From: an uncultured Saprospiraceae bacterium
GTDB taxonomy: Bacteria; Bacteroidota; Bacteroidia; Chitinophagales; Saprospiraceae
Reading direction: 5' to 3'
NCBI GenBank assembly: GCA_938022935.1
Contig: CALIHL010000021.1
Location: forward strand, 1-64,000
Length of the DNA stretch: 64,000 bases
Position numbers and translations under genes: made by a program. The notes below the pieces were generated by a model. That model did not search any database, was not told the DNA's origin, and saw nothing but the letters and a program-made list of their open reading frames with translations. This document shows, piece by piece, positions 1 through 9,540 of the stretch. How positions within the stretch are numbered: position 1 is the stretch's first letter; each line of letters opens with the position of its first letter.

Positions 1-1
1 A

Positions 2-890
2 GTTACGACTGAGACAATCTGTTCAGGTGAGACATTCACATGGTCAGTAAATGGACAGCAGTATACTACGAGCCAGAATGGTATCAGAGTGAGTAACGAT
101 GGTTGTACAGCGGATCAAGTATTGAACTTGAGCGTTACGCCTAAGCCAGCGGATGTAGTTACGACTGAGACAATCTGTTCAGGTGAGACATTCACATGGT
201 CAGTAAATGGACAGCAGTATACTACGAGCCAGAATGGTATAAGAGTAAGCAACGATGGCTGTACAGCGGATCAAGTATTGAACTTGAGCGTTACGCCTAA
301 GCCAGCGGATGTAGTTACAACTGAGACAATCTGTTCAGGTGAGACATATACATGGAATGGTCAGACGTACAATGCGACCGGAACATATACAGATACAAAT
401 GATGGATGTACAGCTGACGAAGTGTTGAACTTAACAGTTACACCAAAGCCAACGGATATAGTTACAAACGAGACTATATGTGAAGGTGAATCATTTGCAT
501 GGAATGGTCAGACGTATAATGCGACTGGAACATATACAGATGCGAACGACGGTTGTACAGCTGATGAAGTGTTGAACTTGACAGTTACACCGACGCAAGT
601 TGGAACAATAACTAACGAGACGATCTGTGAAGGCGAGTCATTCTCATGGGAAGGCCAGTCATATACAACAGCTGGGACATATACTGCTTCAACAGGCGGT
701 GCATGTGCAGGAGTTAACACATTGAACTTGACAGTTACACCGACGCAAGTTGGAACAACAACTAACGAGACGATATGTGAAGGCGAGTCATTCACGTGGG
801 AAGGCCAGAGCTATACGACTTCAGGAACATATACTGCTTCAACAGGTGGTGCATGTGAAGGCGTTAACACATTGAACTTGACGGTAACAG
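2..890 (+). repeat. In-frame tandem repeat array of about 150 bp units
   Basis: Six copies of a module with core T-E/N-E-T-I-C, then a W, then Y-T/N-x-T/S-G-T-Y or a variant, begin at about 2, 158, 314, 461, 608 and 758. Unit lengths are 156, 156, 147, 147 and 150 bp, all multiples of three. The first two units differ at only a few positions over 156 bp, and later units diverge progressively. The array probably continues upstream of the window. Near-identity of adjacent units suggests recent duplication or gene conversion. Confidence 0.85.
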
Positions 891-3800
891 CAGTTCCAAC
901 TGCAACTACAACAGGTGGTACGATTACATGTGATGCGACCAGCGTAACATTGAGTGTAACAACTAATGCTACATCGATAAGCTGGAGCGGCCCTAACGGA
1001 TTCACAAGTACTCAAGCTAATCCAGTTGTAAGTACTACAGGTACATATACAGTAACGGTAACATCAGGGAACTGTAGCTCAACAGCAACAGCAGAAGTTA
1101 TTACAGATGCAACGGCTCCAACTGTTTCTGCTTCAGCAGGCGGTATCATCCCTTGTGATGGAGCTGGTGTAACTTTATCAGCTAATACTAACGGTACTGT
1201 TGTAAACTGGGTAGGACCTAATGGATTTGCATCAAATGATGCTACTCCTGTGGCTACTAATCCTGGTACATACACAGTGACTGTAAGAGGTGCTAACGGT
1301 TGTACAGCGACGTCTTCTGTTACAGTAGATAAAGATTCTTGTACTCCAGGAATCTCAATAGAGAAGTTTACGAACGGCAAAGAGGTGGCAGTGATTCTTG
1401 GAGATCTTGGAAACATGCCTACAGTAACGTGGACATACGAGGTGACAAATGCAGGAGATGTAGATCTGACTAACGTAGTTGTCAATGACGACAAAGAAGG
1501 TCAAGTATGTGTTATCGCAAGCCTACCAGTCGGAGCAACTGAGATATGTAGCTTAACAGGACAGGCTGATATGATCAACTATACTAACATAGCGACTGTA
1601 ACAGGTACAGGTAACGGACAGACTGTTACAGATCAGGATCAGTCATCTTATATCGGTGTAGGAATCAACGTTGAAAAGATTGCTGATAAAACTGAGGTTT
1701 GTCCTGGTGAGCAAGTGAACTATACACTTATCACGAGAATGTTAGGAGGTGCTCCTGGTATAGAGATCAGAGACGTTAGTGTAGCTGATAATAACTTACC
1801 AAGTCCTCTGACAACTTCAAGTTCAGAGTTTGTTAGCTCTTCTGATGTGAATAGCAACAATATGATTGACTTCATTGATAATAACAATGATGGCAAGTCA
1901 GATGAAGAGTTCGTATGGATGTACTCATTAACAATTGATGAGGACAACACGAACATTGCAGCTGATATGGGCCAAGTATACTTCAATGGTGAATTTATCG
2001 GAGAAGTAAGCAATGGAGATGAAGTGACAGTAACTGTCAACACTGACTTATGTCCTTGTGAAGATCCAACAGTAAGTATTACTGGTGGAGGTAATATCAC
2101 ATGTGACAATCCAACAGTTCAACTTCAAGTTGTGACTAATGGTGCAAGTGTAGCATGGACAGGTCCTAACGGATTTGCTTCAACTGATCTTAACCCATCA
2201 GTAAGCACACCTGGAGTATACACTGTGGTTGCTTCTACAGATGATTGTTCAACAAGTCAATCTGTAACAATAGGTGACGATAGAGACTTACCAAGTGCAA
2301 GCTTAAGTGGTGGTCAGATCACATGTACAGCATCAAGTGTGAACTTGACACCAAGTACAAGTGGAACGATCGTTAGCTTGTCAGGACCTGATGGAGCGAC
2401 AAGCGCATCTAACCCTGTAGCAACTGTACCTGGTACATATACATTGACAGTAGAAGGAAGTAACGGCTGTAGTACAACTACTACAGCGACTGTTACGGAT
2501 GATAGAGTGGCACCAACTGTTACGGCAAGTGGAGGATCTATATCATGTGCTGCTCCTTCCGTGACATTATCATTCTCTTCAACTGCACAATTGGTTGGCT
2601 GGACTGGACCTAACGGATTTAGCGGAACATCTGCTGAACCAGTTGTGACGACTCCAGGTCAATATGTTGTAACAGTAAGAAGTACCAATGGATGTGAAGC
2701 AACTGCTTCCGTGACTGTTACTGGAGATTCAACAGTACCAACATTGTCCGCTACAGGTGGTGCATTGTCATGTGCTACTGGACAAGTAACGTTAATAGCT
2801 ACTACTAATGCTGCTTCAGTAAGCTGGACAGGACCTAATGGATTCACAAGTAGTGAGATTAATCCTGTTGTCACGACGACTGGTACTTATACAGTTGAAG
2901 CAATCGGATCAAACGGTTGTACAACTTCTACAAGTGTTGAGGTAACTGGTGAAACATCTGTTCCATCAGTAAGTGCAACAGGAGGCACGTTGACTTGTAA
3001 TAGTGCATCTGTACAATTGAGTGCAACAAGTAGCGCATCGATTGTAGGATGGACTGGACCAAACAACTTCAGTTCTTCTGAGGCAAATCCAGTAGTAAGT
3101 GTAGCTGGTGATTATACAGTAACTGTAAGAACAGCAAGTGGCTGTGAGAATACTGCGATTGCTACCGTAACAAACGGTATCGAAAGTATAAATGTCTCAG
3201 CTACACCAGAAGACGCACTATGTGGGCAGTCTAATGGACGTGTACATGTAACAGTTGATGGAGGAACGGCTCCTTATACTTACGCATGGACGAATGGAGA
3301 GACCACTCAGAATGTGGCAGGACTTGCTGCAGGGTCATACAACGTAGTTGTAACAGATGCTAATGGTTGTACGGCTACGGCTTCGGCAACGGTTAACGCA
3401 TCAGGTAATGATCTCTCTGTAGGATTTGAGAATGTTAACCCTGCGTCTTGTACTCAAGGTGATGTTGGATCTGCAAGGGCAGTACCAACAGGAGGTCTTG
3501 CACCATATACATATGCATGGAGTAACGGTCAGACCACGGATGTGTCGATAGGACTGGCTGCAGGAACATATTCAGTGAATATCACTGATGCAAATGGTTG
3601 TTCAACCTCTGCTACAGTAACGATTGATAACCTTGATGACTGTAAAGCATGTATCGGAGATTTTGTCTTCGAAGATCTTAACAGAAATGGTATCCAGGAT
3701 GCTGGTGAGCCAGGACTTGCAAATATCAGAGTAAGACTTCTTGATAGAGCAGGATCTTTCATCAGAGAACAATTGACATCTGTAGATGGTCTTTACAAGT

Positions 3801-6800
3801 TCGAAAACTTGAGAGGTGGACAGTACATAGTAGAGTTCTTGAATCCTGAAGGATATGCAGTGACACTTCCTCAAAGAGGTGACAATGAGGGTCTTGATAG
3901 TGATATCAACATGGCAACTATGAGAACACCGATTATCACTCTTGGTGATGAAGAGTGTAACATGGATGTTGATGCTGGTTTCTACAGAACGGCAAGTGTA
4001 GGAGATCATGTATGGTATGATCTTGATTGTGATGGTATTAAAGATGCTAATGAGCCAGGTGCAGAAGGAGTAAGAGTAGAACTGCGAAATATCTCAAGCG
4101 AGATGTTAGCATCTACAATTACTAACGACGAAGGCTTCTATAGCTTCTTAAACCTTCCTCCAGGTGACTACTACTTGAAGTTCATAGCACCTGCCGGATA
4201 TGGTTATACTTTGGCTGATCAAGGAGGTAATGACAATATCGATAGTGATGTTGTTGATGCTGATGGTAAGACGCAATTGTTCAGCTTGAATAGTGGTGAC
4301 TTTGTAGCCAACTTAGATGCAGGTCTGAAAGGCTTCGTGGATATAGCATTGTCTAAGACAGCTACTCCATCAGTAGCACTACCTAATATGTCCGTAACAT
4401 TCACATTGACTGTTACAAACGACGGTAACTTCCCAGCAACAGGTATCTCTGTTACTGACAACTTGCCAAATGGATTTAACTCCCCATCTAATATCTCAAA
4501 CCTTGGCTCTGTCACAGGAAGTGATGTAATATGGTCAGGTGTTGATCTTGGTGTAGGAGAGTCAGTTAACTTGACATTTGATGCTGTAGTATCTGAAGGT
4601 GATAACTTGAACTACACTAACGTAGCGCAAGTGACAGCTATCGATCAGGATGATATAGATAGTACACCTAACAATGATGACGGTGATCAGAGTGAGGATG
4701 ATGAGGATTCATTTACAATAGTGATGAGCCCATGTAGCTTAACTCTTGCAGTATCAAGCACACCATCAACATGTAATGCGACGACAGGGTCTGCATCAGT
4801 AGTACCATCGGGTGGAGTCGGAACTCTATCTTACTTATGGTCTAACGGAGCGATCACATCGAGCATAAGTGATGTAGCAGCAGGTGTTTACACAGTGGAG
4901 GTTACAGACGGAGAAGGATGTGTGGTAAGCACAGATGTGACAGTAGGAATCGAAGGTTCTAATCTATCTGTTAACCTTGAGGTTAAAGATGAGTCTTGCT
5001 CTATCAATGACGGAGCGATCAAGTCTAAGATTAGTGGTGGTCAAGCTCCATTTGACTTCAACTGGAGTAACGGTGAGACTAAAGCGAACATTAAAGATCT
5101 GGATGCAGGTACATACACACTTGTTGTCACTGACGCAAATGGTTGTTCAGTAACAGCGGAAGGTGTTGTTGCTCCAGCGCCAATGGATTGTAGAGATGAT
5201 TTAATAGATCTTGAGTTAATCAAGCGTGTAAACATCGAAACACCTCAAGCTGGTGATACGATAAGATTCCAGTTGACAGTATTTAACAATAGTGAGAATA
5301 TCGCAACAGGAGTATCAGTACAAGATGTTGTTCCTAACGGTTTCCAGATCATGTCATCTGGTATCGATGAAGGAGGACAAGTGACTGGTGATAATGTGAT
5401 CACTTGGGATAACTTGACGATCGAAGGGTTGTCATTATTCAGAGTATCATTTGAAGCAGTAGTGTTGATGCCACAAGAGGGTAGATCATATAGAAACGTT
5501 GCTCAGATAACAGCAGCTGATCAAGATGATTCTGATAGTACGCCTAACAATGATGATGGTGATCAAAGTGAAGATGATGAAGACTTTGCAGATGCAATGC
5601 CTCAGATGTCTGATGTAGCGATCACTAAGACAGTAAGCGATAGCAACCCTCAAGTAGGAAGTGATATCACTTATACTATCACAGTGTCTAATGAAGGATC
5701 AGGTCCTATCACTCGAGTAGAAGTAACTGATTACATCCCAGTTGAGTACTGTACTAACTTTAGAAATATCTCTAACAGCGGTATCTTCTTAGGTGACAGA
5801 ATCATCTGGTTAGAAATCAACTTGAACCCGGGTGAGACTATGGATCTTACATTTGATGCAACAGTATCTGCTAATGCTCTTGGTAAGAACGTAATCAATA
5901 CAGCAGAAGTAACTGACATGGATCAATCAGATTCTGATAGTGCACCTGACAATATGGTTGCAGATAGCCCATCAGAGGATGATGAAGCAAGTGTGATGTT
6001 CACTGTAGGTGAAGGAATGGCTGATATCGAGTTGTTGAAGGATATCGACAAGCTAAGAGTAGGACCTAACGAGGAAGTTGAGTTTACTATTACGCTTGTG
6101 AACAATGGACCCGACCCAGCGTTTGGTATCACTGTTGAAGATGTTCTTCCTGATGGATTTACAGATGTGACTAACCTTACACATGGTGGGGTGATGGCTC
6201 AGAATAGAATCCTATGGACGATTGGCGAGATAGCAGTTGATGACTTTGTTACATTGACATTCAACGCGAGAGCGGTACATTTCCTTGATAGAGAGTGTGA
6301 TTATAAGAATGTTGCTCAAGTAACTGGAAGTATCTCAGGTGATCCTGATTCTACGCCTAACAATGACGATGGAGATCAGAGTGAGGATGATGAGGATTCT
6401 GTAGAAGCTGAGATGGTAATAGAAGGAGGTATATGTGTTGATATCAAAACAGCAGTCTTCCTTGAAGGTGCTTACGATTATGACGCAAGAGCGATGACAA
6501 CTACGTTGAATAGCCTTGGCTATCTACCAGGTCAGACGCCAAGTACGTTCTTCGGAGCATTTACTGATGCAGGTCAGCCTTATGATCAAGCACCATGGTT
6601 CCACTTCGGTACTGAAGGTGATAGCTACAAGCAAACTGGTCCAGTAGTTGGTATGAATGCTAACTATCCGATGCCAGTAACTGATTGGGTATTAGTAAGC
6701 TTGAGAACGGATGCAAGTGCAGAGTCAACTGTTGGTACAGTAGCAGCATTGCTACATAACAACGGTGAGATAGAGTTCATAGATGGATTTAACATCTGTA

Positions 6801-7189
6801 ACCTTGATCCGACTGAAGATTACTACGTAGTGATCGAGCATAGAAATCACTTGATCGTGATGTCTCACATACAAGTGCCAGTGATAAACGGTACTATATC
6901 TTATGACTTTAGACTAAGAAACTCTTATAGAAAGATTCTTGGAGCTGGTCAGAAAGAGATGTCACCAGGAGTATACGCTATGATCGCGGGTAACGGTGAT
7001 CAGGATTCAGGACCATTTGATTCGAGAGATATTAATCCAAATGACCTTACTAAGTGGTTGATAGATAACAATCTAACAAGTAGCTACTTCTTAAGAGATT
7101 TTGACTTGTCAGGTGACGTAAACGTAACTGATAAGGGTATCCTTCTGATCAACAACGGATTGTTCTCGGATGTGCCTGCGAAGGAATAA
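2..7189 (+). CDS. Giant multidomain surface adhesin, 3' part (5' end outside window)
   Basis: The reading frame is open from the first bases, so the true start lies upstream; the GTG at 89 is not a credible start. Modules in order, by nucleotide: tandem Cys-containing repeats of 49-52 residues (2-890); two Ig-like domains with the W-x-GPNGF signature (900-1340); DUF11-like region (1350-2060); five more Ig-like domains (2060-3180); two SprB-like repeats with PYTYAW and DANGC (3190-3640); two SdrD_B-like domains (3647-4330); DUF11-like (4340-4730); two SprB-like (4735-5190); three DUF11-like with acidic linkers (5200-6420); and a C-terminal domain ending in a dockerin-like DLSGDVNVTD segment. 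By family resemblance this is a secreted adhesin or matrix protein. No T9SS type A tail is recognisable; the dockerin-like end may replace it, which is inference. Confidence 0.85.
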   Translation, partial: VTTETICSGETFTWSVNGQQYTTSQNGIRVSNDGCTADQVLNLSVTPKPADVVTTETICSGETFTWSVNGQQYTTSQNGIRVSNDGCTADQVLNLSVTPKPADVVTTETICSGETYTWNGQTYNATGTYTDTNDGCTADEVLNLTVTPKPTDIVTNETICEGESFAWNGQTYNATGTYTDANDGCTADEVLNLTVTPTQVGTITNETICEGESFSWEGQSYTTAGTYTASTGGACAGVNTLNLTVTPTQVGTTTNETICEGESFTWEGQSYTTSGTYTASTGGACEGVNTLNLTVTAVPTATTTGGTITCDATSVTLSVTTNATSISWSGPNGFTSTQANPVVSTTGTYTVTVTSGNCSSTATAEVITDATAPTVSASAGGIIPCDGAGVTLSANTNGTVVNWVGPNGFASNDATPVATNPGTYTVTVRGANGCTATSSVTVDKDSCTPGISIEKFTNGKEVAVILGDLGNMPTVTWTYEVTNAGDVDLTNVVVNDDKEGQVCVIASLPVGATEICSLTGQADMINYTNIATVTGTGNGQTVTDQDQSSYIGVGINVEKIADKTEVCPGEQVNYTLITRMLGGAPGIEIRDVSVADNNLPSPLTTSSSEFVSSSDVNSNNMIDFIDNNNDGKSDEEFVWMYSLTIDEDNTNIAADMGQVYFNGEFIGEVSNGDEVTVTVNTDLCPCEDPTVSITGGGNITCDNPTVQLQVVTNGASVAWTGPNGFASTDLNPSVSTPGVYTVVASTDDCSTSQSVTIGDDRDLPSASLSGGQITCTASSVNLTPSTSGTIVSLSGPDGATSASNPVATVPGTYTLTVEGSNGCSTTTTATVTDDRVAPTVTASGGSISCAAPSVTLSFSSTAQLVGWTGPNGFSGTSAEPVVTTPGQYVVTVRSTNGCEATASVTVTGDSTVPTLSATGGALSCATGQVTLIATTNAASVSWTGPNGFTSSEINPVVTTTGTYTVEAIGSNGCTTSTSVEVTGETSVPSVSATGGTLTCNSASVQLSATSSASIVGWTGPNNFSSSEANPVVSVAGDYTVTVRTASGCENTAIATVTNGIESINVSATPEDALCGQSNGRVHVTVDGGTAPYTYAWTNGETTQNVAGLAAGSYNVVVTDANGCTATASATVNASGNDLSVGFENVNPASCTQGDVGSARAVPTGGLAPYTYAWSNGQTTDVSIGLAAGTYSVNITDANGCSTSATVTIDNLDDCKACIGDFVFEDLNRNGIQDAGEPGLANIRVRLLDRAGSFIREQLTSVDGLYKFENLRGGQYIVEFLNPEGYAVTLPQRGDNEGLDSDINMATMRTPIITLGDEECNMDVDAGFYRTASVGDHVWYDLDCDGIKDANEPGAEGVRVELRNISSEMLASTITNDEGFYSFLNLPPGDYYLKFIAPAGYGYTLADQGGNDNIDSDVVDADGKTQLFSLNSGDFVANLDAGLKGFVDIALSKTATPSVALPNMSVTFTLTVTNDGNFPATGISVTDNLPNGFNSPSNISNLGSVTGSDVIWSGVDLGVGESVNLTFDAVVSEGDNLNYTNVAQVTAIDQDDIDSTPNNDDGDQSEDDEDSFTIVMSPCSLTLAVSSTPSTCNATTGSASVVPSGGVGTLSYLWSNGAITSSISDVAAGVYTVEVTDGEGCVVSTDVTVGIEGSNLSVNLEVKDESCSINDGAIKSKISGGQAPFDFNWSNGETKANIKDLDAGTYTLVVTDANGCSVTAEGVVAPAPMDCRDDLIDLELIKRVNIETPQAGDTIRFQLTVFNNSENIATGVSVQDVVPNGFQIMSSGIDEGGQVTGDNVITWDNLTIEGLSLFRVSFEAVVLMPQEGRSYRNVAQITAADQDDSDSTPNNDDGDQSEDDEDFADAMPQMSDVAITKTVSDSNPQVGSDITYTITVSNEGSGPITRVEVTDYIPVEYCTNFRNISNSGIFLGDRIIWLEINLNPGETMDLTFDATVSANALGKNVINTAEVTDMDQSDSDSAPDNMVADSPSEDDEASVMFTVGEGMADIELLKDIDKLRVGPNEEVEFTITLVNNGPDPAFGITVEDVLPDGFTDVTNLTHGGVMAQNRILWTIGEIAVDDFVTLTFNARAVHFLDRECDYKNVAQVTGSISGDPDSTPNNDDGDQSEDDEDSVEAEMVIEGGICVDIKTAVFLEGAYDYDARAMTTTLNSLGYLPGQTPSTFFGAFTDAGQPYDQAPWFHFGTEGDSYKQTGPVVGMNANYPMPVTDWVLVSLRTDASAESTVGTVAALLHNNGEIEFIDGFNICNLDPTEDYYVVIEHRNHLIVMSHIQVPVINGTISYDFRLRNSYRKILGAGQKEMSPGVYAMIAGNGDQDSGPFDSRDINPNDLTKWLIDNNLTSSYFLRDFDLSGDVNVTDKGILLINNGLFSDVPAKE

Positions 7190-7212
7190 CATAATCAGAA
7201 CTTAGAATAGAT

Positions 7213-7247
7213 AGAGGTGTCAATCATTGATTGGCACCTCTTTTTTG
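7213..7247 (+). terminator. Rho-independent terminator after the giant adhesin
   Basis: A stem AGAGGTGTCAAT pairs with ATTGGCACCTCT with one G-U pair, followed directly by a run of T residues. It lies 24 bp after the stop codon of the adhesin. Confidence 0.85.
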
Positions 7248-7314
7248 TTTAGGCTTGAAACGATTTGTTCAGATCTTGGGTTGAAAAGTTTAGTTAACCA
7301 TACAGAGATTATAT

Positions 7315-7488
7315 ATGATAAGAGTTTTCGAAGACTTGTGTAAGGGCCGACTAGTTGAATTCTCTTCGGATGAATTCCCGAAGCCTATAAAAGGATGTAT
7401 TCGTGAAAGAGGTGAAACAGGCTTTGTCATATCTTATAATGGAGGTGTAGCAAGCCTTGGCCATGATGAGAATTATTGTGATATGTGA
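7315..7488 (+). CDS. Small hypothetical protein, 57 residues
   Basis: An ATG-initiated frame of 57 codons ends in TGA within the otherwise empty stretch between the adhesin terminator and the tRNA. The product (starting MIRVFEDLCKG, ending ENYCDM) is mixed in composition, acidic near the end, and has no membrane segment or signal peptide. I recognise no family. No Shine-Dalgarno sequence is evident, but that is normal in this phylum. It could be a real small protein, a remnant of a larger gene or a chance frame. The rest of 7190-7653 holds two terminators and a short palindrome. Confidence 0.3.
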   Translation: MIRVFEDLCKGRLVEFSSDEFPKPIKGCIRERGETGFVISYNGGVASLGHDENYCDM

Positions 7489-7585
7489 TTCTGGAAGGAT
7501 TGTTTCACGATCCTCGGGTGCTCCATGTTAAGAATGTTATGCCTGCCACTTCGTGACATGATCATTTTTCCTGATCTGACAATTT

Positions 7586-7601
7586 CAATCAAGCTTGATT
7601 G
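7586..7601. repeat. 16-bp perfect palindrome
   Basis: CAATCAAGCTTGATTG reads the same on both strands. It lies just beyond the tRNA terminator. It could be a protein-binding site or chance; nothing else supports a function. Confidence 0.3.
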
Positions 7602-7610
7602 CCATATCAT

Positions 7611-7645
7611 AAAAAATGCCCGATGCACATTGCATCAGGCATTCA
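7611..7645 (-). terminator. Rho-independent terminator of tRNA-Arg
   Basis: Read on the minus strand, AATGCCTGATGCA pairs with TGCATCGGGCATT around a short loop and is followed by a T run. It begins 8 bp beyond the 3' end of the tRNA, so it terminates the tRNA transcript. Confidence 0.8.
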
Positions 7646-7653
7646 TTCATCTG

Positions 7654-7727
7654 TGATCCCGCCAGGATTCGAACCTGGGACCGCCGGATTAGAAATCCGG
7701 TGCTCTATCCAGCTGAGCTACGGAACC
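7654..7727 (-). tRNA. tRNA-Arg (anticodon TCT)
   Basis: The minus strand folds as a cloverleaf of 74 nt. The acceptor stem GGTTCCG pairs with CGGGATC with two G-U pairs. The D arm contains AGCTCAGCTGGATAGAGC. The anticodon stem CCGGA/TCCGG flanks loop TTTCTAA, giving anticodon TCT, which reads AGA arginine codons. The T arm contains GGTTCGAATCC. The discriminator is A and the CCA end is not encoded. Confidence 0.95.
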
Positions 7728-7905
7728 ATTTATCCAGTTGAGCAAAGAACCTCTTGCACATCTTGGATTGCCAAGAGGGCAGGGAAACCATATACTTAAC
7801 TTTGCTAAGCGGGTGCAAATTTATTCCTATTCCCTTAAAACCACAACTACAGATTAGTTATTTTGGAGAAAATATGAGATATACTCATAAAGAACTGAGA
7901 TAGCT

Positions 7906-8583
7906 ATGGATCCTTCGAAGGTCAATATAGAGAGTAGCTGGCGCGATGCGCTTGCTGAAGAGTTTAAGAAACCATATTTTGACAAGATCAAAGCACATCT
8001 GCAAACCGAAAAGAAAGAAGGCCATACAGTCTATCCTCCTGGCCCCAAGATCTTTAGAGCCTTTGAGTTAACTCCCATAGATAAGGTAAAGGTTGTCATC
8101 ATTGGACAAGATCCATATCACAATCCTGGAGAAGCTATGGGGCTTTGTTTCTCGGTTCCACAAGGTGTTAGAATTCCTCCATCATTAAAGAACGTTTACA
8201 AGGAGTTAGCGACTGACACGGGCTTCGTTATGCCCGATCATGGTGATCTTACGAGTTGGGGTGAGCAAGGAGTATTTTTACTCAACGCTATGCTAACTGT
8301 AAGGCATAAGAGTGCTGGTTCGCATAAGGCTATAGGTTGGCAGGAGTTTACAGATGCGGTGATTAGGACTATCTCAGATCAAAAGGAGGGAGTGATCTTT
8401 TTGTTGTGGGGTAAGTTTGCCCAATCTAAGTTGCCTCTGATCAATCAATTTAAGCACCATGTTCTCATCGCTGCGCATCCATCGCCTTTGGCTCGCAATG
8501 CTTTTTTTAACTGTAAGCACTTCTCAAAAACTAACGAGTTACTTGACAAGATGGGTTATGATGCTATAAATTGGCAATTATGA
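7906..8583 (+). CDS. ung: Uracil-DNA glycosylase, family 1
   Basis: This enzyme excises uracil from DNA to start base-excision repair of deaminated cytosine or misincorporated dUMP. The 225-residue length matches the family. The water-activating motif GQDPYH lies at residues 67-72, with Asp69 as the catalytic base, followed by an aromatic-containing GLCFSVPQG segment. The C-terminal DNA-intercalation loop motif HPSPLA lies near residue 191. The start at 7906 gives the normal N-terminus. The stop TGA overlaps the ATG of the next gene (ATGA), which implies translational coupling to the DUF423 gene. Confidence 0.97.
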   Translation: MDPSKVNIESSWRDALAEEFKKPYFDKIKAHLQTEKKEGHTVYPPGPKIFRAFELTPIDKVKVVIIGQDPYHNPGEAMGLCFSVPQGVRIPPSLKNVYKELATDTGFVMPDHGDLTSWGEQGVFLLNAMLTVRHKSAGSHKAIGWQEFTDAVIRTISDQKEGVIFLLWGKFAQSKLPLINQFKHHVLIAAHPSPLARNAFFNCKHFSKTNELLDKMGYDAINWQL

Positions 8584-8987
8584 TAATCGACAAGCAGACT
8601 AAAAGATATATCGCAACAGGCTTTGGACTTTTGGCCTTAGCTGTAACGATCGGTGCTTTTGGAGCACATGCATTAAAAGGTAAGATAACTGATCATTATC
8701 TGACAGTGTTTGAGACGGCTAATCGATATCACTTCATACATGGGCTAGGGATGCTGCTTGCCATCTACATTCTAAATCAGCATGCTAACGCTAAGGAGCT
8801 CAGAAGAATATTCCTTCTGTTTTTCATTGGAATAATACTCTTCAGTGGTTCTTTGTATATACTGAGTATAGCTGATCTGATCGGTCAATCAGGGTTAAAG
8901 TTTATGGGAGCGATAACACCATTAGGTGGCTTATGCTTTATTGCCGCGTGGATATATAGCGCAGTGGTTTTCTTAAAAGAGCGTTAA
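8580..8987 (+). CDS. DUF423 family small membrane protein
   Basis: A 135-residue protein with four predicted membrane helices. Recognisable family features are the first helix with GAFGAHALKG, the T-x-N-RYHFIHGL segment, and the late GxxxPxGG-like stretch (FMGAITPLGGLCFIAAW). This matches the YgdD/DUF423 family, widespread inner-membrane proteins of unknown function. The frame is open to a TTG nine bases earlier, but the ATG at 8580 overlapping the ung stop is the better start. Function is unknown; co-transcription with ung suggests no obvious partnership. Confidence 0.85.
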   Translation: MIIDKQTKRYIATGFGLLALAVTIGAFGAHALKGKITDHYLTVFETANRYHFIHGLGMLLAIYILNQHANAKELRRIFLLFFIGIILFSGSLYILSIADLIGQSGLKFMGAITPLGGLCFIAAWIYSAVVFLKER

Positions 8988-8990
8988 GGC

Positions 8991-9503
8991 TTAAGTCAAT
9001 CTTTGTTTTAGCAACCACTCTTCTCTTTCTTTATCACTGCTTAAAATGGCAATCTCCTTTTGCCCCTCATAAACCATTATCTTTTTCAATATTCGTGGTT
9101 TCCGCACCCAGTTGAATATGAGTACATAATGTAGAAAATCAAGATCGAATCGCTCTTTGCAACCAGGAGCTGAATCGGGGCGTTGACGACCATAATGGAT
9201 AATGATACGTTTGATGACTCTATAGAGATTAGAAAGTGTACCGTTGTTTAGATAGACAATGGTATCAGAATGAGGAAGTCTTAAGTCAAGGGAACTGGAG
9301 TAATTACCATCCATGATCCACTCTTCTTGTTGCGCAAGGGCTGTCACGATTTTATTCCACTCACTTTTTTCCTTTTCTTTCCAAATAGGCTCGAAGTAGT
9401 GCTGATCAAGATGAATGATTGGAAGCTCAGTTAACTGCGCTAACTCTCGAGAGAAAGTAGATTTCCCTGCGCCACAACACCCGAGAACGACAACTCTCTT
9501 CAT
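8991..9503 (-). CDS. P-loop adenylate-kinase-like protein (FlaR/topology-modulation type)
   Basis: A 170-residue cytosolic nucleotide-binding protein. The Walker A motif GCCGAGKST spans residues 8-16, followed by IIHLDQHYFEPIW and WIMDGNYSSS, the pattern of small kinases often annotated as DNA topology modulation protein FlaR or shikimate/adenylate-kinase-like. The substrate cannot be read from the sequence. It converges on the DUF423 gene with only 3 bp between stops. The sulfotransferase gene ends 37 bp upstream on the same strand, so the two may share a transcript. Confidence 0.8.
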   Translation of the reverse strand: MKRVVVLGCCGAGKSTFSRELAQLTELPIIHLDQHYFEPIWKEKEKSEWNKIVTALAQQEEWIMDGNYSSSLDLRLPHSDTIVYLNNGTLSNLYRVIKRIIIHYGRQRPDSAPGCKERFDLDFLHYVLIFNWVRKPRILKKIMVYEGQKEIAILSSDKEREEWLLKQRLT

Positions 9504-9540
9504 ATTGCTATATACTAAGAAGATTAATAATGCGAGTAAC

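Noticed and set aside
2-890. Regularly spaced repeats that could suggest a CRISPR array
   Set aside because: The units are about 150 bp, in frame, and translate into a single continuous protein; there are no spacers.
508-3762. Several minus-strand frames rich in Val, Thr and Pro inside the giant adhesin
   Set aside because: They are the antisense of repetitive Thr/Val/Gly-rich coding sequence, and show the same periodicity as the repeats; no independent start signals.
7599-7799. 66-residue frame on the plus strand
   Set aside because: It lies across the antisense of tRNA-Arg and its terminator; the translation (PGFEPGTAGLEIRCSIQLSY) is the well-known false protein from antisense tRNA.
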